A DNA stretch of 23,440 nucleotides from a virus: IMG/VR virus record IMGVR_UViG_3300009506_001233, positions 1 through 23,440 of that record; one strand, written 5' to 3'. The position numbers and the translations under genes were made by a program. A model generated the notes under the pieces. It was not told the DNA's origin. It made no database searches and saw nothing but the letters and a program-made list of their open reading frames with translations. This document shows positions 14,694 through 21,315 of the stretch, piece by piece. Each line of letters begins with the position of its first letter. Positions within the stretch are counted from its first letter, which is position 1.

Positions 14694-15266
14694 TTACCCT
14701 CTCCCCGCTTGCTGGCGGATGAACGCATTCATCCCCTGCTTTGCAGGTGGGTTGCTCGTGCCGCTTCCGGCATTGCCGGGCGGCGGTTTCTTGGTCCCTT
14801 GTCCGAATAGCTCCGGGAACTGCTCCTTGAGCACCGCCCAGTTCACGTTGCCCCGCCGGTCGAACGCCTCAACCTCTTGCGCCGCCAGCCAGGCCAGCCG
14901 CGGGCTGCTGCAGCCGATCTCCGGCTGCGTCGCCTGCTCGAAAAAGTCGGCCCTTCGGTTCGCTACCTCGATCTGGCCCGTGAGCTGCTCGAGCTGCTGA
15001 CGCGTCTCGCTGCCCGCCTCGAGCTTCCCAGTTGCCTCTCGCAATTGCCTGGCCAGGTCCTGGTGCTGCTCGCGTTCGCTCTGCAGCGCTGTGCGTAGAC
15101 CCTGCGTGTGCTGCTCGTACAGTTTCCTCTGTTCCTCCGGCAGTGCAGCCAGCACGGTCTCCCAGGTCGGCGGCGGCGTCTCGCTGCCGGCACCCTGATT
15201 TCCCTGCTGGTTGTTCTGCTGGTTCCCTTGTTGGTTATTCTGTTGATCGTCGGTTTTTGGTGGCAT
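14694..15266 (-). CDS. Scaffold protein
   Basis: The 190-residue protein precedes the major capsid gene by 12 bases and has the features of a capsid scaffold. The N-terminus is a low-complexity Gln/Asn/Gly repeat (NNQQGNQQNNQQGNQ), the middle is a long charged coiled coil (about residues 45-112, with LQSEREQHQDLARQLREATG), and the C-terminus ends in MNAFIRQQAGRG, like the basic helical ends of phage scaffolds that bind the capsid protein. It guides procapsid assembly and then leaves the head. No protease gene is next to it, so it may leave intact. Confidence 0.8.
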   Translation of the reverse strand: MPPKTDDQQNNQQGNQQNNQQGNQGAGSETPPPTWETVLAALPEEQRKLYEQHTQGLRTALQSEREQHQDLARQLREATGKLEAGSETRQQLEQLTGQIEVANRRADFFEQATQPEIGCSSPRLAWLAAQEVEAFDRRGNVNWAVLKEQFPELFGQGTKKPPPGNAGSGTSNPPAKQGMNAFIRQQAGRG

Positions 15267-15329
15267 CTCGCCCCTCCTGGCCTCTCGCCGTTATCTATTC
15301 GCGGTCGCCTCTCGCTCCCGCGCCATTCC

Positions 15330-16361
15330 CTATGCTGCCAAATGTGTCAATGGGGTGGGCACGATGCCCGCGCCCCACACCGGATCCTCCGTCCGGGTGA
15401 CCAGGTCGCTGAATCCGAACGCCCCGGCGCGATACGCGTCCAGCCGGCTGCGGCCCAGGATCGATACCTGCGTCTCCTCCGGCTGCTGGGCGAACCAGGC
15501 CTCTCCCGCCGTCCACTGCACGGCACGCATCCCCTTGACGATGGGTACCCCCGTGCACCGCCCGCTCGTGTGATCGGGCAATTGCTCATCGATCGAATAG
15601 ACGTGGCCCTCGTCTGCCAGGCACGCCGCGCATATGCGATCGTCGTGCGCCGCCAGGCGGCGCTGGCCCGTCACCACGCCGCTCGTCTGCCACTGATTGC
15701 GCCCTGCCTCGCGGTAGGCCCGGATCTGCTCGCTGCGTGCGATCTCGAGCGCCTTGTTCAGGCCACCGGTCAGGTCGTCGGCCATATCGCGTGCCGTTCG
15801 CCGGGGGTTCCGGCCTTGTGCCGTGCCCTGCACGAGCGTATCCACGGCCCGCGCCCAGACTTGTGCGGCGCTGTGATTGTCGCCGGGATCGAACCGGAGC
15901 CGCAGCTTGAGCAGATCGCCCACCGGCCTGCCATCCCCGGCCAGGCCCACCAGGTACTCTACCGCCTCCGCGGGCAGCCGGTCGAAAAACGCCCCAAACT
16001 GCCCGCCCGACTGGTATGTTAATGCGATACTCTGCGCGTAATCCTCGAGGCCCTGGCCGACTAGCATCCGCTGCTCGTCGGTAATCCGCCCCGCCGCCCA
16101 TTCCCCATAGCGAAGGAACTCTTCCTCCGCTTGCTCACGCAATCGCTGGTATCGCTCCAGCCGGTACAGCGCCGCCGCGCTTATTACCTTGCCCTCGCGC
16201 TCTCGATCCGCGAACTCGAGCGCCAGCGCGCTGATCTGCGCCTCCAATGCCTGCTCGACGCTCAGCCACTGGCGGGCCATTTCCTCCATCTCCACGGCCT
16301 CTTGTGCCAGCAATCGCGCCTTGAACTGTCTGCTAGCCACCACGACCAAAGGCTCGGGCAT
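15330..16361 (-). CDS. Phage Mu F-like minor head protein (SPP1 gp7-like)
   Basis: The 343-residue protein follows the portal gene directly and belongs to the Mu F / SPP1 gp7 head morphogenesis type. The C-terminal domain carries the family's Cys/His cluster: Cys244 and Cys247 (DRICAACLADEG), then His264 and Cys269 (DHTSGRC), preceded by ALEIARSEQIRAYREAGR, a family-like helix. The N-terminal two thirds are helical. Such proteins bind the portal, a few copies enter the head and may help DNA ejection. It is separated from the scaffold gene by 63 bases with no obvious promoter. Confidence 0.85.
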   Translation of the reverse strand: MPEPLVVVASRQFKARLLAQEAVEMEEMARQWLSVEQALEAQISALALEFADREREGKVISAAALYRLERYQRLREQAEEEFLRYGEWAAGRITDEQRMLVGQGLEDYAQSIALTYQSGGQFGAFFDRLPAEAVEYLVGLAGDGRPVGDLLKLRLRFDPGDNHSAAQVWARAVDTLVQGTAQGRNPRRTARDMADDLTGGLNKALEIARSEQIRAYREAGRNQWQTSGVVTGQRRLAAHDDRICAACLADEGHVYSIDEQLPDHTSGRCTGVPIVKGMRAVQWTAGEAWFAQQPEETQVSILGRSRLDAYRAGAFGFSDLVTRTEDPVWGAGIVPTPLTHLAA

Positions 16362-16363
16362 CG

Positions 16364-17758
16364 CTATTCCGTCCCACCATTGCCCTGGTCGAACTGGCGC
16401 TGCTGGGCAACTAGTCCCTGGGCCAAACTGGCCACACTCGCGGCCTCGGCCTTGGCCTTCTCTTTGAGGATCTGCTCGATCTCGGCCTGGCTCTTGCCCT
16501 CCTCGCGGAGGGTCGTCTCCAGCGGGATCCCGCTATTGTTGTTGAACTGCCGGATCTCGGCCCGCGTGCGCGGCTGGATCGTGTTTGGCGGCACCCAGAC
16601 CGGCGCGATGGAGAGCGGATCGACCGTCTCTCCGTCCAGCTCAAGCAGAAACGCGGCCAGATCCTGCCAGGTCCGCGTGAACCGCTCGAGATAGCGTGAC
16701 ACCTTTTTGATCAGCGGTCCCTCGAGGGCATAGAGCGCCTCCCCCGAGATCTCGCGCTGTGTGTCCTTGTAGAAATAGTGTTTCGGCGTCCGGCTGACGA
16801 TGCCGATGCTCGTGGCCAGGTTGTCGATCCCCTGCAGGAAATTGTCCAGGGTCGTCTCACTGAACTCACCAACCGTGGTATCCTGGCTGACACCGTCCGC
16901 GGCCGGAATATCCCAGATCTCGTTCGGCGCATTTTTCAGGGTACCGACCTCGGCATTGGAAATGATGTAGCGCTGCTTGAACGCGCCATACTCGGCGGCG
17001 ACCATCATATCGGCCAGCAGTTTGTTGACTGCGTCCTGCATCGAGCGCACGCTGACGCTCAGCTCGCTCTTGCTCGACCACCGGCTGAGCTGCAGGTGAA
17101 AGACAGGGATCCGCTGGAATGGGTTCGGCGGCCACTCGTAACCCTCAAGATCGACCACCTCCCCGGTCTCCGGGTCGATCGGCTGGAATCCGTTGGCAGA
17201 ATCCGGCAGCGACGTCGGTGAATTCTCTCCCGATCCCTGTGCCTGGTAATACTCGACGTGATCGGCGTAATAGAGCATCAGCCGGTAATGCCCCTCGTTC
17301 GTCCGCCACCATTTGGCCGCCCAGCGCATCACTTTGGGACGCTCGGCGTCGTACTCGGCGTGCACCATCCGCGCGTCGTTGTAGTAGGCGTCGATCGGGC
17401 CGTTCTCTCCGTCTCGCCAGGCAATGATGAACGCCTCGTGTGTTACCAGCGCGTCGAGATGTGCGTCATCGCTGTCCAGGTTGAGCTGCGTCTCGTACCA
17501 CAGCCGGTTCAGCCGCCGCGTCAGCTCGTCGCTCTCGCGGACGATGAAACTGGGCAGCTCAAGCCGGTCCATCACGCTGTCCACGACCACCGCGCACCAG
17601 TTCTGCTCGAAATGCGCATCCAGCAAGCGAAATGCCTCTTTCAGCCGGGCCGTGCTGTACACGAGCGGCTGCGGGCCTTCATAGTACCGCCATAGGTTGG
17701 TGTACGGCCCCTGTTTGCCCCGCAATATTTTGACGGCTTTTTCCAGGTCTGTCGCCAT
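16364..17758 (-). CDS. Portal protein (SPP1 gp6-like)
   Basis: The protein (464 residues) forms the dodecameric portal vertex through which DNA enters and leaves the head. It shows the SPP1 gp6 type: an N-terminal wing (KILRGKQGPYTNLWRYYEGP), a conserved region with NWCAVVVDSVMDRL and LNRLWYETQLNLDSDDAHLDALV, then stem/crown helices and a charged coiled-coil C-terminus (QAEIEQILKEKAKAEAAS). The ATG at 17758 was chosen because AGGGG lies 5 bases before it. A GTG at 17764 would overlap the terminase stop as GTGA but would place that site on top of the start codon. It sits between terminase and minor head protein, the standard order. Confidence 0.9.
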   Translation of the reverse strand: MATDLEKAVKILRGKQGPYTNLWRYYEGPQPLVYSTARLKEAFRLLDAHFEQNWCAVVVDSVMDRLELPSFIVRESDELTRRLNRLWYETQLNLDSDDAHLDALVTHEAFIIAWRDGENGPIDAYYNDARMVHAEYDAERPKVMRWAAKWWRTNEGHYRLMLYYADHVEYYQAQGSGENSPTSLPDSANGFQPIDPETGEVVDLEGYEWPPNPFQRIPVFHLQLSRWSSKSELSVSVRSMQDAVNKLLADMMVAAEYGAFKQRYIISNAEVGTLKNAPNEIWDIPAADGVSQDTTVGEFSETTLDNFLQGIDNLATSIGIVSRTPKHYFYKDTQREISGEALYALEGPLIKKVSRYLERFTRTWQDLAAFLLELDGETVDPLSIAPVWVPPNTIQPRTRAEIRQFNNNSGIPLETTLREEGKSQAEIEQILKEKAKAEAASVASLAQGLVAQQRQFDQGNGGTE

Positions 17759-17760
17759 GC

Positions 17761-19311
17761 TCACCCCTGATACGACTGCGCTTTCTTTCTGTTCGGCTTG
17801 CGCTTGACGATCAACAGCGCCAGCATATAGGCTACCGACCGGTCGTCGTGCTCACCCTCGGGCGCTTTCAATGTCGAACCCTCGATCGAGGCGATCTGCA
17901 GATAGCTCGTCTCGCTGTGCACGATCGTCGTACCGTCGTGAAAGTGATCTGCCCCGTTGTCATAGAGCATCGCCTTGCCGCTGGTGGTGTCCAGCCAGCC
18001 CGGCCGCCGGTCCGTCCCCACCATCACCTTGAGCGGTGAGTTGTCTTTCAGCCAGAGCAGCACCGCGTGGCCGTGATTGTTCCGCTCGACCATCAGCGGC
18101 GCGTTGTTGTACCACTGTCCCAGCCGATGCGCGTAATAGGCCGTCGTGCTCGGCTCGAACTTGCCCGCCAGCACGCACACTTGCTCGCCGTTCTCCAGAT
18201 CGAGCACTTCGATCGCGCTGTCGTCGCTGGTCGGGTTGCCCTCGGCCGGATCGACCCCGACTCCATACCGGTGTCCCTGCTCCGGGGCCTTGTAGACCTC
18301 TAGACCGGGAATCGCCGGCGCGCCGGCTACCTCGTCGATGTTGAGCGGCGTGCGCTTGTCGTAGCACCGCTTGAGCCACTCGAAAGAGATCCGCTTGTTC
18401 AGCGTACGCGCCGCCAACGCTTCCTCCTCCGTCGCCGGATATTGCTCGTGCAGGTCGTCCAGGCTCCCCGTCCGGTCTAGCGTTTCCGCCTTCTCCCGTG
18501 CATACCACGCCTCGTCCCGTCCAGGATGCGCGTACCACGGGCAGAAAATCGCGTTCCAGCCGTTCCCCTCGCGCACCTCGCGCCGGATGCGCAACCGGCC
18601 CGGCTGCTCCGGGTCCCACTCCACCGTCGCCTTGCTCGAGGCCCCGCGGTAAAGCTGCTTGAACTCGGTCTTGGGCCGATCCTTATCCACACGGCTGACG
18701 ATCGTCATCGAGCCGCCGCCGTCGATCGTCGGCTTGACCGCCCGCATCAACGCGTTTTGGTCCGGCACCAGGTCGAACTCGTCGAGGATGACGTCCGTCA
18801 TCGCGTACGCATCCCCGCCCGTCGTCGGGAATGCCCTGGCCACCGACCCATTGCTGAGCGCGAACGTGTGCCCGTCGCTTTTGACGATCGAGGCCGCTTG
18901 CAGGAAGGGAGGCAATCGCAGGTACATCCCCTTCATCCGCTCGTCGCCCAGCATATAGACTGCCTCGTCGTCGCGCTTGGAAAAGACGCCCACCTTGGCG
19001 ATCGCCCGGAAGAGCATCTTCCACAGACCGTTGTACGCCAGCGCCAGCCAGGAAAAGCCCTCCTGCCGGGCCTTCAGGATCACATTCTGCGGATAACGGT
19101 GCAGGTCGAGCAGCGCCCAATACTGCATCCGCCACAGGTGGAACGGGATCCAGCGCTTGTCCACCTTGTCATAAATCGACACGTAATTGTGGACGAAATA
19201 GGGCGGCTCGTTCCGGCATTTGACCGCCTCGACGAGCTGCGCCTCGGGCCTCATCTCGTCGAGCCAGCGTTCCCGCTCGCGCTCGCCGGTGAGCTCGTTC
19301 CAACTAGTCAT
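17761..19311 (-). CDS. terL: Terminase large subunit
   Basis: The 516-residue protein is the DNA-packaging motor with ATPase and nuclease domains. The ATPase shows a Walker-A-like ARQEGFS (residues 81-87) and Walker B VILDEFD (174-180). The RNase-H-like nuclease has acidic residues at Asp354 (GVDPAEG), Glu409 (MVERNNHG) and Asp489/Asp490 (EHDDRSVAYMLAL). All key parts and the normal length are present, so it looks intact. The Walker A lacks the usual GKT/S Lys at its end and instead keeps the early Arg pattern common in TerL. The ATG lies within the last codons of the small subunit gene (8-base overlap), coupling the two. The gene pair and cohesive-end or headful type cannot be told from sequence alone. 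Confidence 0.92.
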   Translation of the reverse strand: MTSWNELTGERERERWLDEMRPEAQLVEAVKCRNEPPYFVHNYVSIYDKVDKRWIPFHLWRMQYWALLDLHRYPQNVILKARQEGFSWLALAYNGLWKMLFRAIAKVGVFSKRDDEAVYMLGDERMKGMYLRLPPFLQAASIVKSDGHTFALSNGSVARAFPTTGGDAYAMTDVILDEFDLVPDQNALMRAVKPTIDGGGSMTIVSRVDKDRPKTEFKQLYRGASSKATVEWDPEQPGRLRIRREVREGNGWNAIFCPWYAHPGRDEAWYAREKAETLDRTGSLDDLHEQYPATEEEALAARTLNKRISFEWLKRCYDKRTPLNIDEVAGAPAIPGLEVYKAPEQGHRYGVGVDPAEGNPTSDDSAIEVLDLENGEQVCVLAGKFEPSTTAYYAHRLGQWYNNAPLMVERNNHGHAVLLWLKDNSPLKVMVGTDRRPGWLDTTSGKAMLYDNGADHFHDGTTIVHSETSYLQIASIEGSTLKAPEGEHDDRSVAYMLALLIVKRKPNRKKAQSYQG

Positions 19312-19879
19312 CGTCGAACTCGGGCTCCCAGTCCTCCAGCTCGACCTCGGCCTGTTCCTCGGCCTGCGCCATCTGGTCGGCGGTGATCGCCCGCCGCGTC
19401 ACGTTCACGTCCTGCGACGGCTGGTACATTCCGGTCAGTTTTAGAAAGAGCTCGCGGTCCTTGTACGTCTTGTAATCTTCCAGCTCGGCCAGCGTCCCCA
19501 GCGTCTGCAGGACCTTGGCCCGACGTGCGAAAAGCGGCTCCAGGATGTTCTCCTGGACCAGCTTGTCCAACTCCGGGTAGCGCCGCCGGTACTTGCGCAG
19601 CGCCTGCGCGCTTCCCCATCCCACCAGCCGCGCGAACTCGTCGTACGTCGCCGGCTCCCGCGTGTTCGCCGGGCAGCTCGCCCACGCCACGTACGCCGCC
19701 AGACGCCAGCGATTCCAATCCGGACCGTCGTACCAGTCCCAATCGCCCTCCAGCAGCGCATCATAATCGTCCCGCCAGGGGACGTCGCCCAGATCCTCGA
19801 GCTGCTCCTGCATCGACAGGCTGTGCACCCGTGCTTCCTCTGGGTCCATCCAATCGCCCGTCTTTTTCTTCGTGTCCAT
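19304..19879 (-). CDS. terS: Terminase small subunit
   Basis: The 191-residue protein directly precedes and overlaps the large terminase gene, the conserved place for the small subunit, which recognises the packaging site. It has a central helix-turn-helix-like segment (TYDEFARLVGWGSAQALRKY), followed by a helical oligomerisation region (ELDKLVQENILEPLFARRAK), and a strongly acidic C-terminus (QAEEQAEVELEDWEPEFDDD) that would contact the large subunit. The N-terminal part is acidic and Trp-rich. GGGGAAAG precedes the ATG. The identification rests on position and this domain order. Confidence 0.82.
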   Translation of the reverse strand: MDTKKKTGDWMDPEEARVHSLSMQEQLEDLGDVPWRDDYDALLEGDWDWYDGPDWNRWRLAAYVAWASCPANTREPATYDEFARLVGWGSAQALRKYRRRYPELDKLVQENILEPLFARRAKVLQTLGTLAELEDYKTYKDRELFLKLTGMYQPSQDVNVTRRAITADQMAQAEEQAEVELEDWEPEFDDD

Positions 19880-19886
19880 CTTTCCC

Positions 19887-20156
19887 CTACGTCGGTCTCA
19901 CGAAAATGCCGGCAAGCCCGGCGACGATGCTCTCCACGATGCTGGCCGCCGTCAGCAGGCCTCGCTCCCGCTGGTGCTCTGCGCGATGTGCCGTCCACCG
20001 TTCGTCCAGCCGCTCCAAGTGGCGCTCCGTACCGTCCACCCTCGTATCCACCGCGCATACCACGCGCTCGATCCCCTCCACCTTCTGGATCAGATAATCC
20101 AGCTTGGTGGCCAGAATCGCGTTCGTCACCCGCGTATCGTTCGGAGCGTCACCCAT
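19887..20156 (-). CDS. XhlA-like holin accessory membrane protein
   Basis: The 89-residue protein has a long amphipathic coiled coil (RVTNAILATKLDYLIQKVEG, then VDTRVDGTERHLERLDERWT) and one C-terminal membrane segment (about residues 68-86, LLTAASIVESIVAGLAGIF). This layout resembles XhlA/haemolysin-type proteins that work with holins in lysis cassettes of Gram-positive phages. A TAGGAG site lies before the ATG. It follows the three-helix holin candidate by 9 bases and precedes the terminase genes. Lysis is usually at the end of the late genes, so this early late-operon position is unusual but known. A tail or membrane role cannot be ruled out. Confidence 0.62.
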   Translation of the reverse strand: MGDAPNDTRVTNAILATKLDYLIQKVEGIERVVCAVDTRVDGTERHLERLDERWTAHRAEHQRERGLLTAASIVESIVAGLAGIFVRPT

Positions 20157-20165
20157 GGTTGGCTC

Positions 20166-20510
20166 CTATCGACCGCTCAGTGGCCGGTGCATCACCTCCG
20201 GTGGAGACTGCGTCCACTTGCTGATCGCCTGCTTGCCCAGATCCACCAGCCCGGAGGCCGCCAGGCCCACCACCCCGCACCCCAGGCCCACGAACACCAT
20301 TGTGATCCACGGCACTGCTGGAGCCGGGATCAACCCCGTGTTGACCGCATATGCCAGCATCCCGAACACGGCGGCCATTCCGAACGCCTCTATGATCAGC
20401 CAGTTGCCGTCGACGCCCAATCGCTTTGTGATCTGCACCAGACCTACCACGAGCGGCACCAACAGCACCCCGCCGATCGCCAACGATCCAAAGTCAAATC
20501 CCAGGTCCAT
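20166..20510 (-). CDS. Holin-like membrane protein (three predicted TM helices)
   Basis: The 114-residue protein has three hydrophobic segments at about residues 9-29 (LAIGGVLLVPLVVGLVQIT), 36-57 (NWLIIEAFGMAAVFGMLAYAV) and 67-92 (VPWITMVFVGLGCGVVGLAA). It has a short positive loop (TKRLG) and a polar C-terminal tail. Three helices and this size fit class I holins, which open the membrane for the endolysin. It is the first gene of the late cluster, after a structured leader, with GGAGAGG before the ATG. No endolysin gene is adjacent on either side, so the function rests on topology and the XhlA-like neighbour. Confidence 0.62.
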   Translation of the reverse strand: MDLGFDFGSLAIGGVLLVPLVVGLVQITKRLGVDGNWLIIEAFGMAAVFGMLAYAVNTGLIPAPAVPWITMVFVGLGCGVVGLAASGLVDLGKQAISKWTQSPPEVMHRPLSGR

Positions 20511-20626
20511 CGTTCCTCTCCTTTACCCGGAGGCGGCGCGGTCGATGTCGGCTTGGGGGGGTAAGCCACTCGAAACCGCGCCCACCTCCGTACACACGCC
20601 GGGGCGGAGACTCCGGCTAGTGCCAC
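20511..20626 (-). promoter_or_regulatory. Gene-free 5' region of the late operon with a large hairpin
   Basis: This stretch lies between the intrinsic terminator and the holin gene and holds no gene. On the - strand GGAGG-TG-GGCGCGGT pairs with ACCGCGCC-G-CCTCC (plus-strand 529-542 with 575-589 of the 20.5 kb block), a stem of about 13 bp, and encloses a GGCTT/AAGCC hairpin with a C7 loop (G7 at 20555-20561 on the + strand). No -10/-35 pair was found. The hairpin ends about 20 bases before the holin ribosome binding site. It may be part of the leader of an antiterminated transcript or a packaging (cos) region. Confidence 0.45.
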
Positions 20627-20671
20627 AAAAACAAAAAGCGCCGTCTCTGGTTCCTCACCAGAAACGGCGCT
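20627..20671 (-). terminator. Strong intrinsic terminator before late genes
   Basis: On the - strand a 15-position stem (AGCGCCGTTTCTGGT with ACCAGAGACGGCGCT, one G:U pair; plus-strand 20637-20651 and 20657-20671) with a 5-base GAGGA loop is followed by TTTTTGTTTTTG. It would terminate RNA from the promoter at 21033-21061 before it reaches the holin gene. This implies that late-gene expression needs read-through or another promoter. Confidence 0.88.
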
Positions 20672-20680
20672 CCCTTCCAG

Positions 20681-20815
20681 GCTACGCCGACTTATGCGAT
20701 TGCCTGCCTGCGCGGTGATCCGCGCGCTCTCTACTCGTGACTAGGCAGCCCCGCCCGTGTAGGGCACTTTGCCTAGTCGGCGCGTCTTTGCTCCATCGAG
20801 CCACGGGCCGCGCCA
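20681..20815 (-). ncRNA. Candidate structured RNA leader (no gene)
   Basis: The region between the small gene's stop and the terminator contains several perfect stems: GACTAGGCA/TGCCTAGTC (20739-20747 with 20770-20778) enclosing GCCC/GGGC; GCGCGG/CCGCGC (20710-20715 with 20720-20725); GGCGCG/CGCGCC (20779-20784 with 20809-20814) enclosing GCTC/GAGC. An 8-base long-range pair (CGCCGACT at 20685-20692 with AGTCGGCG at 20775-20782) competes with two of these. Six-frame reading shows no credible gene. It could be an RNA antitermination element, a regulatory leader, a small RNA released by the terminator, or structured DNA of a packaging site. Confidence 0.5.
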
Positions 20816-20823
20816 ATAACTAA

Positions 20824-20994
20824 TCAAAGTCTCACCCGAACCTCGATCTTGATCGGGTCACGCTTGTTGGCCGGATCCACGTGCACGATCACCTGCCCCG
20901 GCCTCGACAATAACCGCGCCAGCTCGCTCGCCCGCTTGCGCAGCTCTGCCACCATCCGTTCCACCAACTCCATCGCCATTTCATCAACCCTCAT
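20824..20994 (-). CDS. Small charged protein behind the SOS-box-like promoter, function unknown
   Basis: A 56-codon gene follows the promoter at 21033-21061. The product begins MRVDEMAMELVERMVAELRK, a helix with hydrophobic spacing, continues RASELARLLSRPG, and ends in alternating strand-like residues (QVIVHVDPANKRDPIKIEVRVRL). It is both acidic and basic, with no membrane segment. The ATG at 20994 gives 56 residues but lacks a good ribosome binding site. An in-frame ATG at 20979 has GAGGG 8 bases upstream and may be the true start (51 residues). I recognise no family. Being the only gene between this promoter and the terminator, it could be a regulator of late expression, but this is inferred from position only. 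Confidence 0.6.
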   Translation of the reverse strand: MRVDEMAMELVERMVAELRKRASELARLLSRPGQVIVHVDPANKRDPIKIEVRVRL

Positions 20995-21012
20995 TCGTGC
21001 AGACGACGGGAC

Positions 21013-21028
21013 TAGAACATCCGTTCCA
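21013..21028. promoter_or_regulatory. LexA/SOS-box-like operator at the - strand promoter
   Basis: TAGAACATCCGTTCCA matches the integrase-side site TAGAACATACGTTCTA at 14 of 16 positions and keeps GAAC-N4-GTTC (21015-21026). Its position, from about +1 to +12 of the predicted transcript, is where a bound repressor would block initiation. The regulator is not in this window, or is host LexA. Confidence 0.65.
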
Positions 21029-21032
21029 GTGC

Positions 21033-21061
21033 ATCATATCATATGTGCATCTTCCCGTCAA
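21033..21061 (-). promoter_or_regulatory. Near-consensus sigma-70-type promoter
   Basis: On the - strand TTGACG (21061-21056) and TATGAT (21038-21033) are separated by exactly 17 bases, each with a single mismatch from TTGACA and TATAAT. The predicted start is about 21026, inside the LexA-like operator. The promoter fits in a 72-base gap between two genes of the same direction, one of few places in the window where a promoter is evident. Confidence 0.8.
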
Positions 21062-21066
21062 ATTCC

Positions 21067-21306
21067 TCATGCCGGCGTGATCGGTCCCCGTGGGACCACG
21101 ATCTGTGGCTGCCGCTGCTGGGCCTCGATCTGCACCTGCACAAAGACCGACTGTGCCTGCAGCTCTGCTATCTTGGCCCACTCATAGATCTGCCCTGGGC
21201 TCACGTTCGTGAACTGCGTCTGCACGATATTTGCGCTCCCTGGTCCCTCGAACTCGACCACGATCCGGCTCGGCACCTTGCCCACCGGTGCGTTTTTCCC
21301 TGCCAT
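21067..21306 (-). CDS. Small protein of unknown function
   Basis: The 79-residue protein starts MAGKNAPVGKVPSRIVVEFE, a strand-rich N-terminus, with helical IYEWAKIAELQAQSV and a C-terminal QVQIEAQQRQPQIVVPRGPI. It has AGGAGAA 4 bases before the ATG, 9 bases after the preceding gene, so it belongs to the same transcript. There is no membrane segment or known motif that I recognise. It is the last gene before the promoter and operator at 21013-21061. Confidence 0.65.
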   Translation of the reverse strand: MAGKNAPVGKVPSRIVVEFEGPGSANIVQTQFTNVSPGQIYEWAKIAELQAQSVFVQVQIEAQQRQPQIVVPRGPITPA

Positions 21307-21315
21307 GTTCTTCTC

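Noticed and set aside
18526-19386. Long + strand open frame opposite the large terminase gene
   Set aside because: Mirror frame of a conserved gene; Arg/His/Leu-rich with no recognisable domain.
20681-20815. A tRNA or known riboswitch in the structured stretch
   Set aside because: No cloverleaf, CCA end or recognisable aptamer core was found; reported only as a candidate structured RNA.
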